A stretch of 64,000 nucleotides of DNA from Hyphomicrobiales bacterium (GCA_017305665.1 JAFKKH010000019.1:124001-188000); one strand, 5' to 3'; shown: positions 1 through 9,608, counted from the first letter of the stretch. A program made the numbers and translations. The notes: generated by a model from the sequence alone, not told the origin.

Positions 1-40
1 TCTCTTTCTTCCCTCATCCCCTTGTGGAAGAGGAAAAATA

Positions 41-1429
41 TCACACCACCATCATCACAGGATTTTCGATCAGCTTCTTGAACGCCGTGATCAGTTCGGC
101 ACCGAGCGCGCCGTCGATGGCACGGTGATCGCAGGACAGCGTCACGCTCATCATGGACGCCACCACGATCTGGCCGTTGCGCACCACCGCGCGATCTTCG
201 CCCGTGCCGACGGCAAGGATCGAGGACTGCGGTGGATTGATGACCGCGGTGAAATCCTTGATGCCGTACATGCCGAGATTCGACACCGACGACGTGCCGC
301 CCTGATATTCCTGCGGCTTGAGTTTCTTGCCCTTGGCGCGCGCGGCAAGGTCCTTCATCTCGTTGGAGATCGCCGACAGCGACTTGAGTTCGGCCTGTCG
401 GATGATCGGCGTGATCAGGCCGAACGGCAGCGCCACGGCGACGCCGATGTCGGAATGCTTGTGGCGAAGCATGGCGGCCTCGGTCCACGACACATTCGCT
501 TCGGGAATCTTCTGCAACGCCAGCGCCATCGCCTTGATGACAAAATCGTTGACCGACAGCTTGTAGACCGGCTTGCCGTCAGCATTCTTGCCTGCCGCTG
601 CGTTGATCTCCTCGCGGGCTGCATTCAGCTTGCCGAGGTCGCAATCCACCGTGAGGTAGAACGTCGGCATCGAATTCGTCGCAGCGGTCAGGCGCTGCGC
701 GATGGTTCGGCGCATCGAGTCGTGTGGAATGCTTTCGTAAGCCCCCTCCTCGTACAGCGCGAGGATCTGCTGATCAGACATCGCGGGCGCACCGGTTCCC
801 GCAACTGTTCCGCCTGAAGCCGCCGCTGCAGGGGCTTTCAATCCCTTGCCTGCCTTCGCGTCAGCAACGTCACGCGCCACGATGCGGCCGTGCGGCCCAG
901 AGCCCGAAATGCGCGCGAGTTCGATGCCGGCTTCCTTCGCCAACCGCCGTGCGAGCGGCGAGGAGAAGATACGGCTCCCTGACACCGGTTGCTTCAGCGG
1001 AAAAGGATCTTCACCGCCGCGTGCATTTGGCGCCGAGGCCGAAGCCGTCGGCTTTGAAGCGGGCGCGGATGCCACCGCGGGCTCGGGCTTCTTGGGAGCT
1101 TCCGGCTTGCCATCCGTTTTTGCTTCGGCGGGCTTCTCGGCCTTGGAAGGCGCTCCGCCACCGCTCGCCGCCGCCTTTACATCCTCGCCGTCGCCGGCGA
1201 GCACTGCGATCACATTGTTGACCGGCACATCCTGCGTACCCTCGGGCACCAGGATCTTGGCGATGGTGCCTTCGTCCACCGCCTCGACTTCCATCGTGGC
1301 CTTGTCGGTTTCGATCTCGGCGATGACATCGCCGGACTTGACCTTGTCGCCCTCTTTCTTGAGCCACTTGGCGAGGTTGCCCTTTTCCATCGTGGGCGAC
1401 AGCGCGGGCATCAGGATGTTGATCGGCAT
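41..1429 (-). CDS. pdhC: Pyruvate dehydrogenase E2, dihydrolipoamide acetyltransferase
   Basis: E2 core of the cytoplasmic pyruvate dehydrogenase complex; it transfers acetyl groups from lipoamide to CoA. The 462 residues contain one N-terminal lipoyl domain (about 1-80, lipoylated Lys43 in the TDKAT motif), an Ala/Pro linker, a peripheral subunit-binding domain (about 150-190, [11 protein letters not shown] then [11 protein letters not shown]) and a C-terminal catalytic acetyltransferase domain with HRAIDG (His435, Asp439). It is the last gene of pdhA-pdhB-DUF5076-pdhC seen here, 2 bases after the DUF5076 stop. The first 50 residues nearly duplicate the lipoyl domain of PdhB. Confident from domain order and context. 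Confidence 0.97.
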   Translation of the reverse strand: MPINILMPALSPTMEKGNLAKWLKKEGDKVKSGDVIAEIETDKATMEVEAVDEGTIAKILVPEGTQDVPVNNVIAVLAGDGEDVKAAASGGGAPSKAEKPAEAKTDGKPEAPKKPEPAVASAPASKPTASASAPNARGGEDPFPLKQPVSGSRIFSSPLARRLAKEAGIELARISGSGPHGRIVARDVADAKAGKGLKAPAAAASGGTVAGTGAPAMSDQQILALYEEGAYESIPHDSMRRTIAQRLTAATNSMPTFYLTVDCDLGKLNAAREEINAAAGKNADGKPVYKLSVNDFVIKAMALALQKIPEANVSWTEAAMLRHKHSDIGVAVALPFGLITPIIRQAELKSLSAISNEMKDLAARAKGKKLKPQEYQGGTSSVSNLGMYGIKDFTAVINPPQSSILAVGTGEDRAVVRNGQIVVASMMSVTLSCDHRAIDGALGAELITAFKKLIENPVMMVV

Positions 1430-1431
1430 CG

Positions 1432-1737
1432 TCAGTGACCTTGTTGCGAACGCGGCACGGTGCTGCCCAAGTCGGTCGGGCGCGCGATTTCAGCTTCAAA
1501 CATTTCGACGATGCGCGTCAGCGCCTCATCCTCTGAGTAGGCGCTTTCACGCCCGTAGGCGCGCGCAGCGTGCCGCGCAATGTCCACGAGCAGCATGCCC
1601 CACATGTCCGGCTCCTCGAATGCGCGCGTAAACGCGATCGACAATCCGCCGTCCAGAACAAACGCGCGCAACACCTCGGTTGCGTCGTCGCGTCCAACGA
1701 CATCCGGGGGTAGCGGCTGCTCCTTCGGATTGCTCAT
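1432..1737 (-). CDS. DUF5076 family small protein
   Basis: A 101-residue acidic protein lodged between pdhB and pdhC. It has no signal peptide or membrane span. It starts at an ATG 5 bases after the pdhB stop, giving the start [12 protein letters not shown]; the open frame upstream of that lies inside pdhB and is ignored. The sequence resembles the small DUF5076 proteins that sit in the pyruvate dehydrogenase operon of rhizobia. Its role is unknown. The tight spacing to both neighbours suggests co-translation with the complex, possibly as an accessory factor; that is inference. Confidence 0.8.
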   Translation of the reverse strand: MSNPKEQPLPPDVVGRDDATEVLRAFVLDGGLSIAFTRAFEEPDMWGMLLVDIARHAARAYGRESAYSEDEALTRIVEMFEAEIARPTDLGSTVPRSQQGH

Positions 1738-1742
1738 CAAGT

Positions 1743-3167
1743 TCACCGATAACAAACGGCTTTCGCCGCCTCGACGACTTCCGCTACCGACGGCAGCGCG
1801 AGCTTCTCGAGATTGGCCGCATACGGCATCGGCACGTCCTTGCCCGAGACGCGCGCGACCGGCGCATCGAGATAGTCGAAGGCATGCTCCATCAGCCGCG
1901 CCGCGACCTCCGCGCCGACGCCAGACTGCTGCCAACCCTCTTCGACCACCACCGCGCGCCCGGTCTTCTGCACCGACGCCACGATGCTCTCGGTATCCAT
2001 CGGGCGCAACGTGCGCAGGTCGACGACCTCGGCCTCGATACCTTCCTTCGCCAATTCCTCGGCGGCCTTCAGCGCATAGGTCATGCCGTTCGACCACGCG
2101 ATCAGCGTGACGTGGCTACCCGCACGCGCGATCCGCGCCTTGCCGATCGGCAGCACATAGTCCGCGAGCTTCGGCACCGGACCGGTGTGGCCATAGAGGA
2201 TTTCGTTCTCGAGGAAGATCACCGGATTGGGATCGCGGATCGCAGCCTTGAGCAGGCCCTTGTAGTCTGCGGCCGAATACGGCGCGATCACCTTGAGGCC
2301 GGGGATCTGCGAGTACCACGCCGAATAATCCTGGCTGTGCTGGGCCGCGACGCGGGCCGCAGCGCCGTTCGGGCCACGGAACACGATCGAGCAGCCCATC
2401 TGTCCGCCCGACATGTAGAGCGTCTTGGCGGCGGAGTTGATGATCTGGTCGATCGCCTGCATGGCGAAGTTGAACGTCATGAACTCGACGATCGGCTTCA
2501 GGCCCGCCATCGCCGCGCCAACGCCGACACCGGCAAAACCATGCTCGGTGATCGGGGTGTCGATCACTCGGCGGGCGCCGAATTCCTCCAGGAGCCCCTG
2601 CGAGACCTTGTAGGCGCCCTGATATTCGGCGACCTCCTCGCCCATCAGGAAGATGTCGCCATCGCGGCGCATCTCCTCGGCCATGGCGTCGCGCAAAGCC
2701 TCGCGGATGGTCATGGTCACCATTTCAGTGCCGGCAGGCACCTCCGGATCAGCTTCGGCAACCGCCTGCGGCGCAGCCGGAGCCTTGCTCTTGCCTTCCT
2801 CGGCTTCGGCGCGCGCGTGCGCCTCCTTGTCTTCGGATTGAGCCTGGGATTTGGCCTCGGCAGGCGCAGCCTTTGCGGCCGGCGGCGGTGCCTTCGGCGC
2901 GGCCGCAGCGGCCGACGCATCCTCGCCGTCGGCGAGGATCACGGCGATCGGCGTGTTGACCGCGACGTCGGCGGTGCCTTCCGGCACCAGGATCTTGCCG
3001 AGCGTCCCTTCATCGGTCGCTTCGACTTCCATGGTCGCCTTGTCGGTTTCGATCTCGGCGATGACGTCGCCGGACTTGATCGTCTCGCCTTCCTTCTTCA
3101 ACCACTTGGCGAGGTTGCCCTTCTCCATGGTCGGCGAAAGCGCGGGCATCAGAACTTGAATTGGCAT
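1743..3167 (-). CDS. pdhB: Pyruvate dehydrogenase E1 beta subunit with N-terminal lipoyl domain
   Basis: Beta subunit of the thiamine-diphosphate-dependent E1 component; with PdhA it decarboxylates pyruvate and acetylates lipoamide. The 474 residues comprise a complete biotinyl/lipoyl domain (about 1-80, Lys43 in TDKAT), an Ala/Pro/Glu-rich linker to about 140, and a transketolase-type pyrimidine-binding domain followed by the C-terminal transketolase domain (for example [10 protein letters not shown] and VEEGWQQSG). The lipoyl fusion is known in alphaproteobacteria. The start MPIQVLMPA is chosen because it aligns exactly with the PdhC lipoyl domain and is preceded by GGAG; about 40 more open codons upstream have no domain match. 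Confidence 0.96.
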   Translation of the reverse strand: MPIQVLMPALSPTMEKGNLAKWLKKEGETIKSGDVIAEIETDKATMEVEATDEGTLGKILVPEGTADVAVNTPIAVILADGEDASAAAAAPKAPPPAAKAAPAEAKSQAQSEDKEAHARAEAEEGKSKAPAAPQAVAEADPEVPAGTEMVTMTIREALRDAMAEEMRRDGDIFLMGEEVAEYQGAYKVSQGLLEEFGARRVIDTPITEHGFAGVGVGAAMAGLKPIVEFMTFNFAMQAIDQIINSAAKTLYMSGGQMGCSIVFRGPNGAAARVAAQHSQDYSAWYSQIPGLKVIAPYSAADYKGLLKAAIRDPNPVIFLENEILYGHTGPVPKLADYVLPIGKARIARAGSHVTLIAWSNGMTYALKAAEELAKEGIEAEVVDLRTLRPMDTESIVASVQKTGRAVVVEEGWQQSGVGAEVAARLMEHAFDYLDAPVARVSGKDVPMPYAANLEKLALPSVAEVVEAAKAVCYR

Positions 3168-3195
3168 GGTCGCTCCGGGAAAAAGGCAGGCGCGC

Positions 3196-4218
3196 TTAGC
3201 GATAAATGTCGGTGTAGAGTTCGGACACGTCCGGCTCGGGATCGTTTTGCGCGAAGTCGGCCGCTGCGTTGACGATCTCGCGCACCCCGGCATCGATCTT
3301 CTTCAATTCGTCCTCGGTCACCTTGGCCGCGAGCAGGCGGTTGCGGACCTGTTCGATCGGATCGGAGTCGTGACGAACCTTGTCGACCTCCTCGCGGGTC
3401 CGGTACTTCGCCGGATCGGACATCGAGTGTCCACGATAACGATAGGTCTGCATCTCCAGGATGAAGGGGCCGTTGCCCTCGCGACACCACTTCACCGCCT
3501 TGTCGCCGGCGGCCTTCACCGCGCGGACATCCATGCCGTCGACCTGTTCGCCGGGAATGTTGAAGGACACGCCGCGCTTGGAGAAATCCGTCTGCGCCGA
3601 CGAGCGGGTCACCGAGGTACCCATGGCATAGCGGTTGTTCTCGATGATGTAGATCACCGGGAGCTTCCAGAGCTCGGCCATGTTGAAGCTCTCGTAGACC
3701 TGTCCCTGATTGGACGCACCGTCTCCGAAATATGCAAGGCTGACATTGTCATTGCCGCGATAGCGATTGGCGAAAGCGAGCCCGGTGCCGAGCGAGACCT
3801 GCGCACCGACGATGCCGTGACCGCCAAAGAAATTCTTCTCCATGCTGAACATGTGCATGGAACCGCCCTTGCCCTTGGAATAACCGCCGCGGCGTCCGGT
3901 CAGTTCGGCCATCACGCCCTTGGCGTCCATGCCGCAGGCCAGCATGTGACCGTGATCGCGGTAACCGGTTATGACCTGATCACCATCCTTCAGCGCCATC
4001 TGCATGCCGACCACGATCGCTTCCTGGCCGATGTAGAGATGACAGAAGCCGCCGATCGCGCCCATTCCGTAGAGCTGGCCGGCCTTTTCCTCGAAGCGCC
4101 GGATCAGCAGCATATCGCGCAGGGCGTGAAGCTCCTGCTCACGCGTGAATTCGGGGGGAGACAGGCTGCGGGAGCCGTTGCCTGCTGCCTGCGCGGCGCT
4201 CTTCTTGGGTGCGGCCAT
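3196..4218 (-). CDS. pdhA: Pyruvate dehydrogenase E1 alpha subunit
   Basis: Alpha subunit of E1, heterotetramer partner of PdhB. The 340 residues show the thiamine-diphosphate motif from GDGASNQG (Gly165-Gly167) to IIENN (Asn194-Asn195), and the conserved loop [15 protein letters not shown]. The Ala/Lys-rich N-terminal 20 residues are a flexible tail. It is first in the pdhA-pdhB-DUF5076-pdhC unit. The 228-base gap to ftsB upstream contains a perfect palindrome (4397-4415) that could be an operator. Confidence 0.97.
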   Translation of the reverse strand: MAAPKKSAAQAAGNGSRSLSPPEFTREQELHALRDMLLIRRFEEKAGQLYGMGAIGGFCHLYIGQEAIVVGMQMALKDGDQVITGYRDHGHMLACGMDAKGVMAELTGRRGGYSKGKGGSMHMFSMEKNFFGGHGIVGAQVSLGTGLAFANRYRGNDNVSLAYFGDGASNQGQVYESFNMAELWKLPVIYIIENNRYAMGTSVTRSSAQTDFSKRGVSFNIPGEQVDGMDVRAVKAAGDKAVKWCREGNGPFILEMQTYRYRGHSMSDPAKYRTREEVDKVRHDSDPIEQVRNRLLAAKVTEDELKKIDAGVREIVNAAADFAQNDPEPDVSELYTDIYR

Positions 4219-4396
4219 TGGAAATCCGAATACGAGAAAGGATGCCCCTCTCTAACCCAACTCAGACCGCCTTGAAAGCAGCGTGTGATCAAAGCGATGC
4301 AGTCCGTCTCTTGCACTGCAGCGAGACGCGAAATTTTTGTGACCGAAATCTCGGATTTTTGAAATTAGACACAATCGCGCGTGAGACGAAGAGCCG

Positions 4397-4415
4397 CGTT
4401 CGCGACTCGCGAACG
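4397..4415. promoter_or_regulatory. Perfect 19-base palindrome upstream of pdhA
   Basis: Two 9-base arms, CGTTCGCGA and TCGCGAACG, flank a single C. The palindrome lies about 180 bases upstream of the pdhA start and 32 bases beyond the ftsB stop. It could be a regulator binding site for the pdh operon or part of an ftsB transcript end. There is no T-run after it on the minus strand, so the terminator reading is weaker. Confidence 0.35.
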
Positions 4416-4446
4416 ATCGGTCACCACGACTGCGTCGATCAGAAGA

Positions 4447-4764
4447 TTATTTCGGATGGATGACGTGAACCAACTCGCGCGGGTTGGCGTAGTCGAGCTG
4501 ATAGCGGACGCGCTCATCGAGCATGTCGGGATCGATGCCGCTCGAACGCAGCAACGAGACCCGCTGCTCGCCTTCGGCGCGTTCTTTCTTCAGCCGCGCG
4601 AGTTCAGACGTCAGTGCGATGATCTCCTGGTCGAGCTCCTGACGGGCGTTCAGACCATACTTGCCGGTGTAGGCGTTGACACCGAAATAGCCGACGATCA
4701 TCGCCGCCATCGTGTAGAGGGCGAGCCCGGTAAGCACCGATTTGAGTCGTGAGCGCGAGACCAT
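4447..4764 (-). CDS. ftsB: Septum formation initiator family protein (FtsB/DivIC)
   Basis: Small divisome protein of 105 residues with one membrane span (about 10-28), a predicted coiled coil (about 40-70, rich in Glu, Leu and Lys) and a C-terminal FtsB-like segment with LRSSGIDPDMLDERVRYQLDYA. FtsB/DivIC proteins bridge FtsQ and FtsL in the periplasm during septum formation. The position between enolase-region genes and pdhA is the usual alphaproteobacterial location. The ATG start lies directly before the basic MVSRSRLK cytoplasmic tail. Confidence 0.88.
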   Translation of the reverse strand: MVSRSRLKSVLTGLALYTMAAMIVGYFGVNAYTGKYGLNARQELDQEIIALTSELARLKKERAEGEQRVSLLRSSGIDPDMLDERVRYQLDYANPRELVHVIHPK

Positions 4765-4828
4765 GTCGCACGATGCGGCGGCGCGGTTAATGCTTCGCTA
4801 AAAATCGCGCCGCCCCGTGGCCGGAGAG

Positions 4829-5380
4829 CTATTTCTTCTGCTGGGCCACCCAGGCGTCAAAGGCCTTGATGTAGGTTTCGAGGAATTCCCGCACGGACAC
4901 CTTGACCAGTTCGCCCTTGTCGTCGAACGCATCGCCGATGCCGCCGACATAGGCCTCCGGCTGCTGCAGGATGGCAATATTCAGAAAGGTCAGCGACTGC
5001 CGCAGATGATGGTTGGCGCCGAACCCGCCAATGGCACCCGGCGAATTGCTGATGACGCCGCCCGGCTTGCCGTTGAACACGCTCTGTCCATAGGGACGCG
5101 ATCCGACATCAATGGCGTTCTTCAGGACGCCGGGAACGGAGCGGTTGTATTCCGGCGTCACGAACAGGACGGCATCCGCCTTCTTGATCCGGTCGCGAAA
5201 ACTCACCCAGTCGGCCGGCGGCGTCGCTTCGAGATCCTGGTTGTAGAACGACAATCCGCCGAGCGTGACGACATCGAGCTGAAGCGACGACGGCGCGAGC
5301 TTCGTCAAGGCCTTGGCGATCTTGAGCGAGAACGACTCCTTGCGAAGGCTGCCGACGATGACGGCGACGCTGTATGCCAT
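4829..5380 (-). CDS. NADPH-dependent FMN reductase family protein
   Basis: A 183-residue flavodoxin-fold protein. The phosphate-binding loop follows the first strand (IVGSLRKESFS), and the characteristic TPEYNRSVPGVLKNAID and GAIGGFGAN motifs follow. Relatives (ChrR, YieF, AzoR-like) reduce FMN, quinones, chromate or azo dyes with NAD(P)H in the cytoplasm. The start MAYSVAVIVG is chosen because AGAGGA lies 8 bases upstream; a start 9 codons earlier lacks this. The physiological substrate cannot be told from sequence. Confidence 0.88.
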   Translation of the reverse strand: MAYSVAVIVGSLRKESFSLKIAKALTKLAPSSLQLDVVTLGGLSFYNQDLEATPPADWVSFRDRIKKADAVLFVTPEYNRSVPGVLKNAIDVGSRPYGQSVFNGKPGGVISNSPGAIGGFGANHHLRQSLTFLNIAILQQPEAYVGGIGDAFDDKGELVKVSVREFLETYIKAFDAWVAQQKK

Positions 5381-5498
5381 GAACAAATCCTCTGGTTGTG
5401 CGGCCACGACGGCCGACTGCGACGCAACCTAGCGATGCCAAAGAAAGATGCAAGTGCATCTATCTACCGCACGCCTCTCCTCACAAAAAGTTTTGTGC

Positions 5499-6647
5499 TC
5501 ACTCGGCCGCGGTCGCCCGGCCGCGGGCAGCCACCTCATCGTTGTGCTGACCGAGCTTTGGCGCATCCGAGCGCGGATACGGACGTTCGCCGTCGAACGC
5601 GATCGGCAGCCCCACCACATTGAGCGCGGTGCCCGGAAGATTGCGCAGCAGGTCCGCCGCCTTGAGCTGCTCGGTCTGCGACAGCTCGGGCACGTCGTTG
5701 ACCGGACTGCAGGGCACGCCGACCTCCTCGAGCCCGGCCATCCATTCGGCGCGCGTTCGCGTCATCAGCACCGGCTTCATCAGATCGATCAACTCGTGAC
5801 GGTTGGCCGCGCGGTCGCGCACCAGCACGAAGCGCGGATCGGTGATCCATTCGGGATGGCCGAGTACCTTTGCGCATTTCGCAAACAGCCGGTCGTTGCC
5901 AGCCGCGATGCAGATCGGACGGTCCGCGGTCTCGAACACCTGATACGGCACCAGCGTGAAGCTTGCGCCGCCATGCCGCTTCGGCGGCTTGCCGGTGTGC
6001 AGATAATTGTTGAGCGGACCCTCGACCCATGCCACCGCGCTGTCGAACAGTGCGGTGTCGATCACGCAGCCCTTGCCGGTGGTGTGCCGCGCCTGCAAGG
6101 CGCCGAGCGCACCGATTACGCACCACTGCGCGGTGGCGCGATCGTTGATCGCGGGCGCACAAAAAGTCGGCGGATCGTCGGGACGGCCAGTCAGCGACAT
6201 CACGCCGCCATAGGCCTGCAGCAGCGGGTCGAAGCCCGGCGCTTCGCGCAACGGCCCTTTCGGACCGAATGCCCACACCGAACAATAGATCAGGCGCGGA
6301 TTGATCGCGCACATCACGTCGGGCCCGATGCCGCATTCGGCAACCACACCGGAGCGCAGGTTCTGGATCAGGATGTCGGCATCCGCCACGAGCAGCTTCA
6401 GCTTCGCAACGTCGTCCGGATTCTTGATGTCGAGCGTCACCGACTTCTTGTTGCGGTTCATCGAATGGAACAGCATAGAGTCGCCGTCGATGAAGGGCGG
6501 CCCCCAGGCACGCGCATCATCGCCGCCGGCGTGCTTTTCGATCTTGATGACCTCGGCGCCCATGTCGCCGAGAATCATGCCGGCCATGGGACCCGCGACC
6601 GCCTGTCCGATTTCGATGACCTTGATGCCTGCAAGCGGTCCGCTCAT
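5499..6647 (-). CDS. CaiB/BaiF family (class III) CoA-transferase
   Basis: A 382-residue protein of the formyl-CoA transferase/CaiB family, which moves CoA between carboxylic acids through aspartyl-CoA intermediates. The N-terminal part has the CoA-binding signature (EIGQAVAGPMAGMILGDMGA, then VIKIE). The likely catalytic Asp lies in the segment VIDTALFDSAVAW, and the second domain ends with the usual GLPIAFDG and LGQHNDE motifs. GGGAG precedes the ATG. The acyl substrate is unknown; there are no adjacent beta-oxidation genes to hint at it. Confidence 0.9.
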   Translation of the reverse strand: MSGPLAGIKVIEIGQAVAGPMAGMILGDMGAEVIKIEKHAGGDDARAWGPPFIDGDSMLFHSMNRNKKSVTLDIKNPDDVAKLKLLVADADILIQNLRSGVVAECGIGPDVMCAINPRLIYCSVWAFGPKGPLREAPGFDPLLQAYGGVMSLTGRPDDPPTFCAPAINDRATAQWCVIGALGALQARHTTGKGCVIDTALFDSAVAWVEGPLNNYLHTGKPPKRHGGASFTLVPYQVFETADRPICIAAGNDRLFAKCAKVLGHPEWITDPRFVLVRDRAANRHELIDLMKPVLMTRTRAEWMAGLEEVGVPCSPVNDVPELSQTEQLKAADLLRNLPGTALNVVGLPIAFDGERPYPRSDAPKLGQHNDEVAARGRATAAE

Positions 6648-6754
6648 TGCACGTCTCCCGTTTCTGTTCTCGTTGCGGCGGCGTCACCATTCCGGAACGG
6701 TGAAGGCAAGCGGCGCGATCGCAGGCGCGTTCCGACCGGAGGGAATACCCGGAA

Positions 6755-7342
6755 TCAGTAGATGCCCGGAATGATCCGCTTGGTCTCCTGCATGTAGCGC
6801 CGGTAATCCTCGCCAAATGCCTCGATCAACATCCGTTCCTCGAAGCCGATGCGCGTGAAGAACAATATCGCGACGGCGACTAGTCCGCTCAAGGACGCCA
6901 TCAAATTCGGCAACAGAAATGCCTGCGCCGCCGCCCACAGCCAGAACGAGGCGTACATGGGATGACGAATTGTCCGGTAGACGCCGTTACGGACGACCTG
7001 GTGATCCCGGCGCACCTCGAGCGCCGCGGACCATTGCCGGCCGAGATCCTTGTGCGACCGGCGAAACAGCCATAGCGACAGCGCGAACAATGCGCCGCCG
7101 AGCACGACACATCCGTATCCCGGATCATAAGCGAACGCGCGGGGCCGCCCCGTCGCGAGACTGACGGCCGGTATCGCGAACAATCCGGCAAACGCAATCG
7201 CCAGCAGCAGGCGTTCGCGCCAGGTCCCCTCGCGCCGCAGCGTTGCCGTCCGCCGCGCGCGCCGCACATGGGGATACCGGATGATGAACCATACGATCAG
7301 ACCGACGACCCAGATGGTCTGCCCCAAGACGATCGAGGACAT
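6755..7342 (-). CDS. Isoprenylcysteine carboxyl methyltransferase-like membrane protein
   Basis: An integral membrane protein of 195 residues with about five hydrophobic segments. The C-terminal signature is that of the ICMT/phospholipid methyltransferase family: NGVYRTIRHPMYAS, a final transmembrane hairpin, then EERMLIEAFGEDYRRYM. Bacterial members methylate unknown lipids or small molecules with SAM. The ATG at 7342 is preferred to a GTG three codons upstream because AGGG lies 8 bases before it. The gene follows the hydrolase-like gene by a few bases and its Shine-Dalgarno overlaps that stop region, so the two are probably co-transcribed. Confidence 0.82.
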   Translation of the reverse strand: MSSIVLGQTIWVVGLIVWFIIRYPHVRRARRTATLRREGTWRERLLLAIAFAGLFAIPAVSLATGRPRAFAYDPGYGCVVLGGALFALSLWLFRRSHKDLGRQWSAALEVRRDHQVVRNGVYRTIRHPMYASFWLWAAAQAFLLPNLMASLSGLVAVAILFFTRIGFEERMLIEAFGEDYRRYMQETKRIIPGIY

Positions 7343-7352
7343 GAACAACACC

Positions 7353-8585
7353 CTATGCGGCGTCGACGGCGACGGCCGCCGCCGACGGGGTGTCGCGCGT
7401 CAGCAGCGCGCCGTCTTCTCCGAAACGGTCCACGCCACCGCGCGGCGCCGTGATCTCATCGAACGGCAGCGGGCCGCAAACGATAAGGCAATAGTCGTAT
7501 TCGGCGCGCAGGCTGTTCCCCATCAGGAATTTGTAGTGCAGCAGCATGAAGTTGAAGCGATGGCGCCTGAAGCTGTCGATACCCATCATGTTGTGCATCT
7601 GCACGCGGCGGATGTTCGGGCGTCCATCGGAACGGTCACGGCCGAAGCGCTTCAGCGTCACCGGATCGAAGCGATAGAAACTGATGGCGTCGTCGCGGGC
7701 ATGATACTCGGCCCAGCGGATCGCAAGCTCGTCGGCGACGGCCCGTGTGGCCTGGCGCGTGCGCTCGCCCCGCGGATGCAGTGAGAATTTCGGAATGGTC
7801 GCGCCAACCGTCAGGACGCAGAGCGGAGGACCTCGCCGGGCCAGCTCCGGGTCGCGCCTGAGCGCCCGCGCCACGGAATCCATCACCAGCGCCGCGCCGA
7901 GGCAATGGCCGATGATGACGATTTCATCGGCGTCCGCATAACGGATGCGATCGAGAATCCGCTCAGCGAACTGATCGATCCGCGCGTCCATGCGTGGACG
8001 CCGGCCATAAACGAATTCGCGCGAGAAAATCCAGTCGTCGAACACGTGGTTGATCGGTCGCCGCCAGCCGAACAAATGCAGCAGGCCGATCATGACGCCC
8101 AGCGTCACAGCACCGGCCAGCAGAACAGCGGTCACCCCCGTCAGCCCCGTCAACCGGACCAGACCGTAGCCCAGCGTGGCCCCGCAGGCGATGAACAGCG
8201 CGACGTAAAGGTACGGGAACAGGAAGAAGCCCGCGTATTTCCAGCTTGAATACATGAAGCGAAACAAGGTGCCGGTGACGATGAAGTCATACAGCGTGAC
8301 GAAGCCCTGCCCGAGCCGCGACCACATGCCACGGCCGTGGTCCTCAAGGATCAGGTCGTCCCAGCGCAGCATTTCGTAGGTGGTGCGGGTCTTCCAGTTC
8401 GGCGCGGAGGTTTCGATGTCCCACGACGCGCTCACCTGCGTCACCTCGATGTCGCTCACGACTTCGGCTCGGGGCCCCCACGTGTTCTGGAACATGGACA
8501 AGGACTTCGAAACCCGGCGGAGCTGCTGCTCAGGCGTAATGGGGTCATACCCGCCGATGTGGAAAACGTGCCGACGCGCGATCAT
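7353..8585 (-). CDS. Membrane-anchored alpha/beta-hydrolase-like protein
   Basis: A 410-residue protein of no named family that I recognise. Residues about 105-170 form two or three transmembrane segments. After them comes a hydrolase-like strand-turn-helix, EIVIIGHCLGAALVMDSVA, where Cys replaces Ser in the lipase nucleophile elbow (GHCLG instead of GHSLG). Further strands include LCVLTVGATIPK, and a late His-rich region (MMGIDSFRRHRFNF) could supply a catalytic His. It is first of a two-gene unit with the methyltransferase-like gene. It could be a lipase-type enzyme or a non-catalytic scaffold; function unknown. Confidence 0.7.
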   Translation of the reverse strand: MIARRHVFHIGGYDPITPEQQLRRVSKSLSMFQNTWGPRAEVVSDIEVTQVSASWDIETSAPNWKTRTTYEMLRWDDLILEDHGRGMWSRLGQGFVTLYDFIVTGTLFRFMYSSWKYAGFFLFPYLYVALFIACGATLGYGLVRLTGLTGVTAVLLAGAVTLGVMIGLLHLFGWRRPINHVFDDWIFSREFVYGRRPRMDARIDQFAERILDRIRYADADEIVIIGHCLGAALVMDSVARALRRDPELARRGPPLCVLTVGATIPKFSLHPRGERTRQATRAVADELAIRWAEYHARDDAISFYRFDPVTLKRFGRDRSDGRPNIRRVQMHNMMGIDSFRRHRFNFMLLHYKFLMGNSLRAEYDYCLIVCGPLPFDEITAPRGGVDRFGEDGALLTRDTPSAAAVAVDAA

Positions 8586-8693
8586 GCGATCCCATCACCT
8601 TCTTTCATCTTTCACCGTTGTCTTGTGTGTTCGGATCAGGCACGCGACCGTCCAAGCGTGCAGGATAGCCTAAAACAGGACCCTGAGGTCAAA

Positions 8694-8739
8694 TTCTTGG
8701 ACGACCCCGTTCTTGAACAACCCATTCTTGGACGAACCC
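8694..8739. repeat. Three imperfect direct repeats in a divergent intergenic region
   Basis: Three copies of approximately TTCTTGGACGACCC start at 8694, 8710 and 8725, so the period is 15-16 bases. They lie in the 264-base gap between the two divergent hydrolase-like genes. A regulator-binding array is possible; no promoter could be assigned with confidence. Confidence 0.5.
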
Positions 8740-8849
8740 GGCATGTGACGTTTCAATCACAACACACAGGATTTGTGGACACACAATTGACGGGCAAACC
8801 CGAAGGCGAAATATAGTGGGATTCTGCTCATTTGAACTGGAATCGATTG

Positions 8850-9527
8850 ATGTTGATGATTCTTCCATCCACTCGACGCGGCCTCCGCGCCGCGATGATA
8901 AGTCTTGTCTTGCTTGCGGCTGGAACCATGCTGCCAAGTTCCGCCGATGCGCGATCATCCGCGCCGCGGCACCGCCCCGGTCATGTCTACTTGATGCGGG
9001 GCCTGCTCAACGTGTTTTCGCTCGGCATGGACGAACTGGCCGCCAAACTCGAGGCCGTCGGCGTCAGCGCGGAAGCCATCTCCTATACATCGTGGTCCTC
9101 GCTCGGTGACAGCATTATCGCCAGATACCGCGCCGGCGATCACCAGCCCATTATCTTGATGGGCCATTCCTACGGGGCGGATGCGACCATCTCGCTGGCG
9201 CACAAGCTGAACGACAACAAGGTTCCCGTGGCTCTGATCGTGAACTTCGATCCGACCTCTCCCGGGCGGGTTCCGCCGAACGTCCGCCGGATTATCAACT
9301 TTTACGTGCCGACCGCGTGGGGCCAACCCGTCAAGGGGGGCAAGAAGTTCCGCGGCAAGATCAGCAACGTCGACGAGAGCGGCGCCTACAACCACTTCGT
9401 CATCGACAAGGCTGACGCGCTTCACCGCAAGGCGATCGCGGCGGTGCTTCAGGCCGTCGGCGGCGGCAAACACATCAAGCGGCCCGCAGCAAGGCCCGCG
9501 CTGGTCTCCGCGGCACACGCGCAGTAA
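8850..9527 (+). CDS. Exported alpha/beta-hydrolase-like protein
   Basis: About 225 residues with a Sec-type signal peptide (basic start, hydrophobic core MISLVLLAAGTMLPSSA, likely cleavage near ADA-RS). The mature protein contains a classical nucleophile elbow in PIILMGHSYGADATISLA, an Asp-containing strand (LIVNFDPTSPG) and a late His (GAYNHFVID), consistent with a Ser-Asp-His triad. A thioesterase or lipase-like periplasmic role is possible. The ATG at 8850 is used; a TTG at 8832 and an ATG at 8895 are alternatives, none with a strong ribosome site. It is divergent from the membrane hydrolase-like gene. Confidence 0.72.
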   Translation: MLMILPSTRRGLRAAMISLVLLAAGTMLPSSADARSSAPRHRPGHVYLMRGLLNVFSLGMDELAAKLEAVGVSAEAISYTSWSSLGDSIIARYRAGDHQPIILMGHSYGADATISLAHKLNDNKVPVALIVNFDPTSPGRVPPNVRRIINFYVPTAWGQPVKGGKKFRGKISNVDESGAYNHFVIDKADALHRKAIAAVLQAVGGGKHIKRPAARPALVSAAHAQ

Positions 9528-9552
9528 CGTCCGCGCAACGATGCTTCGATCC

Positions 9553-9576
9553 GCCGGTCAGATCCGCGTGACCGGC
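9553..9576. terminator. Hairpin between convergent genes
   Basis: A perfect 8-base stem, GCCGGTCA and TGACCGGC, with an 8-base loop, placed in the 81-base gap between the hydrolase-like gene and the convergent dehydrogenase. The plus-strand sequence after it is CGGTTCGTTT. A bidirectional terminator is likely, though the U-tract is poor. Confidence 0.5.
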
Positions 9577-9608
9577 CGGTTCGTTTGCCCGACGCGGCTT
9601 GCGGACGG

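Noticed and set aside
6685..6702. CACCATTCC-GGAACGGTG hairpin after the CoA-transferase promoter region
   Set aside because: One mismatch and no T-run on the relevant strand; too weak to call a terminator.
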